The notes under the pieces: model-generated
The model's database searches: none
Told to the model about the DNA's origin: nothing
Seen by the model: only the letters and a program-made list of their open reading frames with translations
NCBI GenBank assembly: GCA_027456925.1
Contig: DAIDTZ010000306.1
Location: 1 to 9,242 of the forward strand
Direction: 5' to 3'
Origin: Nitrospirota bacterium
Lineage (GTDB): Bacteria > Nitrospirota > UBA9217
DNA length: 9,242 nucleotides
Position numbers and translations under genes: made by a program
In this document: piece by piece, positions 7,013 to 9,242 of the stretch
Layout: every line of letters begins with the position of its first letter
Position numbering within the stretch: position 1 is the first letter of the stretch

Positions 7013-7018
7013 CCTCCT
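7013..7018 (-). promoter_or_regulatory. Ribosome binding site overlapping the upstream stop codon
   Basis: The minus strand reads GTAGGAGGATTTATG. The AGGAGG shares bases with the TAG stop of the TsdA-like gene (7017-7019) and lies 4 nt before the ATG at 7008. Termination and re-initiation are therefore probably coupled, which ties the two genes into one operon. Confidence 0.8.
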
Positions 7019-8375
7019 ACTCCTTTTTGGTCCTTTGGACGCCATTGAGGTGAATGACGTAGGCTTCGATGGCGGCGATTTCCTGTTGCGAGAGACTTCG
7101 GCTGTCGCCCCAGTTCGGCATGAAAAGCGCGGGGTGAGGGCCATCGGGAATGGATCCATGCTGAATGATCCGATCGATGTTTGCGGCGAAAATTGAAGGC
7201 TTTTTGTTTGCGAGGCCGGGGTCAATAGGGTTGAGTGGCGGGACCGTGCCGTCCTCGGAACCCGGATTGGGCACCTTATCGGTGCCTTGGGGGCCGTGGC
7301 AGGACTGGCAGTGCCTGTCGAAGAGGACCTTTCCTTGTTTCCAACTTCCGATGAGTGTGGCAGCTTCAGCGGGTGGGCCCTCTTTGCCGGAAGCTGGTAT
7401 TTTGGACCTGTCTGCGAATGCAGGGACCCGGGGGGGAGTGGTTTTCACTTGGGGCGTTCGCGGCTCGGCTGCTCCAGGCGCAAGTTGCGAAGAGGAAAGG
7501 AGAGACGTCGTGCGGGGGGCGCCCGAGCCGGGCTTGGCCGCAAAGTGCGGCCTCGGCTGGGCTGCAACAAAGGCCGCTACATCCAGCGCCTGTTCAGCGG
7601 TAAGGTCAGGATTGCCTTTTGGCATGTTCCCTTTGGCAAAAGCCGCAAGATTTTCCCGCTTGCGCATCCCTGCTCCGTCATTGAATGAATCATTGCCCCA
7701 GATGGGCGGTGCTGCCGGGGTTCCCTGGCCGTTATCACCGTGGCAGAGGGCGCATTTCCGTGCAAAGACCTGTTTTCCCTTTGCCAGATCTGGCTTATGA
7801 GCGCTCTTGAGATGTTTCACCCCTAACCAGGGGATCTCGGCATATATGGGCAGTCCTTTTGCTATCCACTGATAGTACGTGATAATGGCCGTCATTTCCC
7901 TGCTGTCGGCAGGCAGGGGTCTGCCGTTCATGCTCCTTTGAAAACAGTCATTTGTCCGGGTCACGAGGTCCACGGAGTAGTTTTGCCTCTTCTTGTACTG
8001 GGGATAGGTCGCGGCCACTCCCACCAGCGACAGCCCTCCGTTTTTTCCTCCTTCGGTCATGCCCCCCTTGAAATGACAATTTGAACAGGTGAGCTTGTTC
8101 CCAACGTATTGTCCCGCGTATTTCCCGGTATCCGTCATGAGGTTGTAGCCGAGCATGACCGCGTCCCTTATGCTTGCCGGCGCATCCTGGACAGCGGGCG
8201 GGTTAAAGGCGATTGCGCCGCCTGCCGGTGAGGCCGCCATACCCGTCTGTGCGGCTACATCGGTTTTCTCCGCTGCCGCAACAACGCTGGAGATGCCGCT
8301 GAAGCCGACGCCGGCGCCCAGGACAACAAAAATGATAATCACCGACAAAGCAAATGGAAGCCTGTTTTTTCCCAT
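7017..8375 (-). CDS. TsdA-like triheme c-type cytochrome (putative thiosulfate dehydrogenase/tetrathionate reductase with extra heme domain)
   Basis: A 452-residue secreted cytochrome with three CXXCH heme sites, at residues 97-101 (CSNCH), 208-212 (CALCH) and 356-360 (CQSCH). A hydrophobic Sec signal spans about residues 5-35. Residues 60-275 match the diheme TsdA family, which interconverts thiosulfate and tetrathionate in the periplasm: the NDCFQRSMNGRPLPADS block contains Cys144, at the place of the unusual Cys ligand of heme 1, and PPIWGNDSFNDGAGM precedes an Asn250-Met251 pair at the heme 2 ligand position. A Pro/Ala/Ser-rich linker (about 280-340) leads to a third cytochrome c domain with Met419 (FMPNWGD) as likely sixth ligand; ordinary TsdA lacks this domain. 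The start is supported by AAAGGAGA 6 nt upstream of ATG. It is the first gene of the three-gene operon, and its product could pass electrons to the membrane proteins encoded next. Substrate is inferred from family only; another small donor is possible. Confidence 0.82.
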   Translation of the reverse strand: MGKNRLPFALSVIIIFVVLGAGVGFSGISSVVAAAEKTDVAAQTGMAASPAGGAIAFNPPAVQDAPASIRDAVMLGYNLMTDTGKYAGQYVGNKLTCSNCHFKGGMTEGGKNGGLSLVGVAATYPQYKKRQNYSVDLVTRTNDCFQRSMNGRPLPADSREMTAIITYYQWIAKGLPIYAEIPWLGVKHLKSAHKPDLAKGKQVFARKCALCHGDNGQGTPAAPPIWGNDSFNDGAGMRKRENLAAFAKGNMPKGNPDLTAEQALDVAAFVAAQPRPHFAAKPGSGAPRTTSLLSSSQLAPGAAEPRTPQVKTTPPRVPAFADRSKIPASGKEGPPAEAATLIGSWKQGKVLFDRHCQSCHGPQGTDKVPNPGSEDGTVPPLNPIDPGLANKKPSIFAANIDRIIQHGSIPDGPHPALFMPNWGDSRSLSQQEIAAIEAYVIHLNGVQRTKKE

Positions 8376-8381
8376 GATGCT

Positions 8382-8385
8382 CTCC
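8382..8385 (-). promoter_or_regulatory. Ribosome binding site of the TsdA-like gene
   Basis: The minus strand reads AAAGGAGAGCATCATG, giving a GGAG core 6 nt before the ATG at 8375. It supports this start for the secreted cytochrome. I could not identify a convincing promoter in the 84-nt gap upstream. Confidence 0.75.
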
Positions 8386-8411
8386 TTTCAATATACACTG
8401 CCAACGCTGCA

Positions 8412-8448
8412 GCCGGCGTATAGGCCTTGCGCCTGTTTCCTCGCCGGC
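8412..8448 (-). terminator. Hairpin downstream of phosphoketolase, possible terminator or processing element
   Basis: The arms GCCGGCG and CGCCGGC (8442-8448 and 8412-8418) can pair over 7 bp. They enclose a smaller AGGC/GCCT stem. The hairpin begins 11 nt past the phosphoketolase stop and lies 36 nt or more before the next start codon. No U-run follows on the minus strand, so it is not a classical intrinsic terminator. It could instead protect or separate the transcripts. Confidence 0.35.
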
Positions 8449-8459
8449 GTCTCCGCGAT

Positions 8460-9242
8460 TTACGCCGTCTTGCCTGCATTGGCCGCCCCCCACTTCCAGT
8501 CCCTGATCTCCGGCATGTCCCGGCCGTGCTTGTCGATGTACTGCTTGTGCTCGACGAGCTTGTCCTTGAGCTGCTGCTTCAGATAGATGCCCCTGTCGCC
8601 GGTCTGCGGCAGGCGGTCGATGGCGTCCATCACGAGGTGAAAGCGGTCCAGATCGTTCAGCACCGTCATGTCGAAGGGCGTGGTAATGGTGCCCTCTTCA
8701 TTGTAGCCGCGGACGTGGATGTTTGCGTGGTTGGTGCGGCGGTAGGTCAGCCGGTGGATTAGCCATGGGTAGGCATGGAAGGCGAATATGATCGGTTTGT
8801 CCTTAGTGAAGAGCTCGTCGAAATCCATGTCGCTCAGCCCGTGCGGGTGCTCGGATGGCGGCTGCAGCTTCATCAGATCGACGATATTGACGACGCGGAT
8901 TTTCAGCTCGGGCAGGTGCTCGCGCAGGATGGAGACGGCGGCCAGCGTCTCCAGCGTCGGCACGTCGCCGCAGCAGGCCATGACCACGTCGGGAGAGGCG
9001 TCCTGGTCGTTGCTGGCCCACTGCCAGATGCCGATGCCCTCGGTGCAGTGCTTGACGGCTGCGTCCATCGACAGCCACTGCGGCGCCGGGTGCTTGCCCG
9101 CGACCACGACATTGACGTAGTGGCGGCTCTTCAGGCAGTGGTCCATCACCGACAGCAGGCAGTTCGCATCCGGCGGAACATACACTCGCACCACCACGGC
9201 CTTCTTGTTCACGACGTGGTCGATGAAACCGGGGTCCTGGTG
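8460..9242 (-). CDS. xfp: Phosphoketolase, C-terminal part (5' end outside window)
   Basis: This is the last 260 codons of a thiamine-diphosphate-dependent phosphoketolase. The enzyme splits xylulose-5-phosphate, and often fructose-6-phosphate, with phosphate into acetyl-phosphate and glyceraldehyde-3-phosphate or erythrose-4-phosphate in the cytoplasm. The frame is open to the window edge and begins HQDPGFIDHVVNKKA, a typical stretch before the XFP C-terminal domain. Conserved family segments follow: VYVPPDANCLLSVMDHCL, SRHYVNVVVAGKHPAPQWL, EGIGIWQWASND, then the RVVNIVDLMKLQ and GYNEEGTITTPFDM segments. Family members are about 790-800 residues, so roughly two thirds lies beyond 9242. An apparent GTG start at 9212 is an internal Val codon. 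Sampled GC (about 68% in 9061-9120) is clearly higher than in the next operon downstream. An 84-nt gap with a hairpin separates it from the cytochrome operon. Family identity is very secure; substrate preference cannot be told from this part. Confidence 0.95.
   Translation of the reverse strand, partial: HQDPGFIDHVVNKKAVVVRVYVPPDANCLLSVMDHCLKSRHYVNVVVAGKHPAPQWLSMDAAVKHCTEGIGIWQWASNDQDASPDVVMACCGDVPTLETLAAVSILREHLPELKIRVVNIVDLMKLQPPSEHPHGLSDMDFDELFTKDKPIIFAFHAYPWLIHRLTYRRTNHANIHVRGYNEEGTITTPFDMTVLNDLDRFHLVMDAIDRLPQTGDRGIYLKQQLKDKLVEHKQYIDKHGRDMPEIRDWKWGAANAGKTA

Noticed and set aside
8390..8395. TATATT on the minus strand before the TsdA-like gene, possible -10 box
   Set aside because: It is only 14 nt from the ATG, so a transcript starting there would lose most of the ribosome binding site, and no -35 element is correctly spaced.
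8803..9112. Minus-strand Arg-rich frames (69 and 91 codons) within phosphoketolase
   Set aside because: They are out-of-frame shadows of a high-GC coding region, while the phosphoketolase frame is continuous and conserved.

Overview
The window carries seven genes, all on the minus strand, so transcription runs from high to low coordinates. In that order they are: the C-terminal part of a phosphoketolase (8460-9242, cut by the window edge); a triheme TsdA-like c-type cytochrome (7017-8375); two membrane proteins that both resemble the CydA subunit of cytochrome bd oxidase and both end in c-type cytochrome domains (5641-7008 and 4026-5648); glucose-6-phosphate dehydrogenase (2449-3831); a GH13 alpha-glucan enzyme (423-2249); and a small DUF2934 protein (138-368). 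I see no tRNA, rRNA, CRISPR array, insertion sequence or integrase.

The centre is a three-gene respiratory operon (8375 to 4026). Its genes are packed tightly: the second Shine-Dalgarno overlaps the first stop codon, and genes two and three overlap by 8 nt. Together the products carry six CXXCH sites (3+1+2). The two CydA-like proteins each have about eight membrane helices. By eye they have kept different oxidase residues: the 540-residue protein keeps the His that would bind heme b558, and the 455-residue protein keeps a Glu of the oxygen-site proton path. No CydB is present. The simplest reading is a two-paralog bd-like complex fed by c-type hemes instead of quinol, with the TsdA-like protein as a periplasmic electron source, perhaps from thiosulfate. 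This is inference, but it is the most unusual thing in the window.

The flanking genes form a sugar and glycogen group: phosphoketolase (xylulose-5-P/fructose-6-P to acetyl-P), Zwf (entry to the oxidative pentose phosphate route), a GH13 branching- or trehalohydrolase-like enzyme, and DUF2934. The respiratory operon sits between phosphoketolase and zwf. Sampled stretches of it look lower in GC (about 45% in 6541-6600) than phosphoketolase (about 68% in 9061-9120) or zwf (about 67% in 3421-3480), so it may have a separate history.

The gaps between genes are short (54-199 nt) and hold several hairpins, the most elaborate in the leader upstream of zwf. The host is probably a Gram-negative bacterium with periplasmic cytochromes. 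The cytochrome repertoire would fit Desulfobacterota/Desulfuromonadales-, Nitrospirota- or Acidobacteriota-like lineages, but the sequence alone does not settle the phylum.
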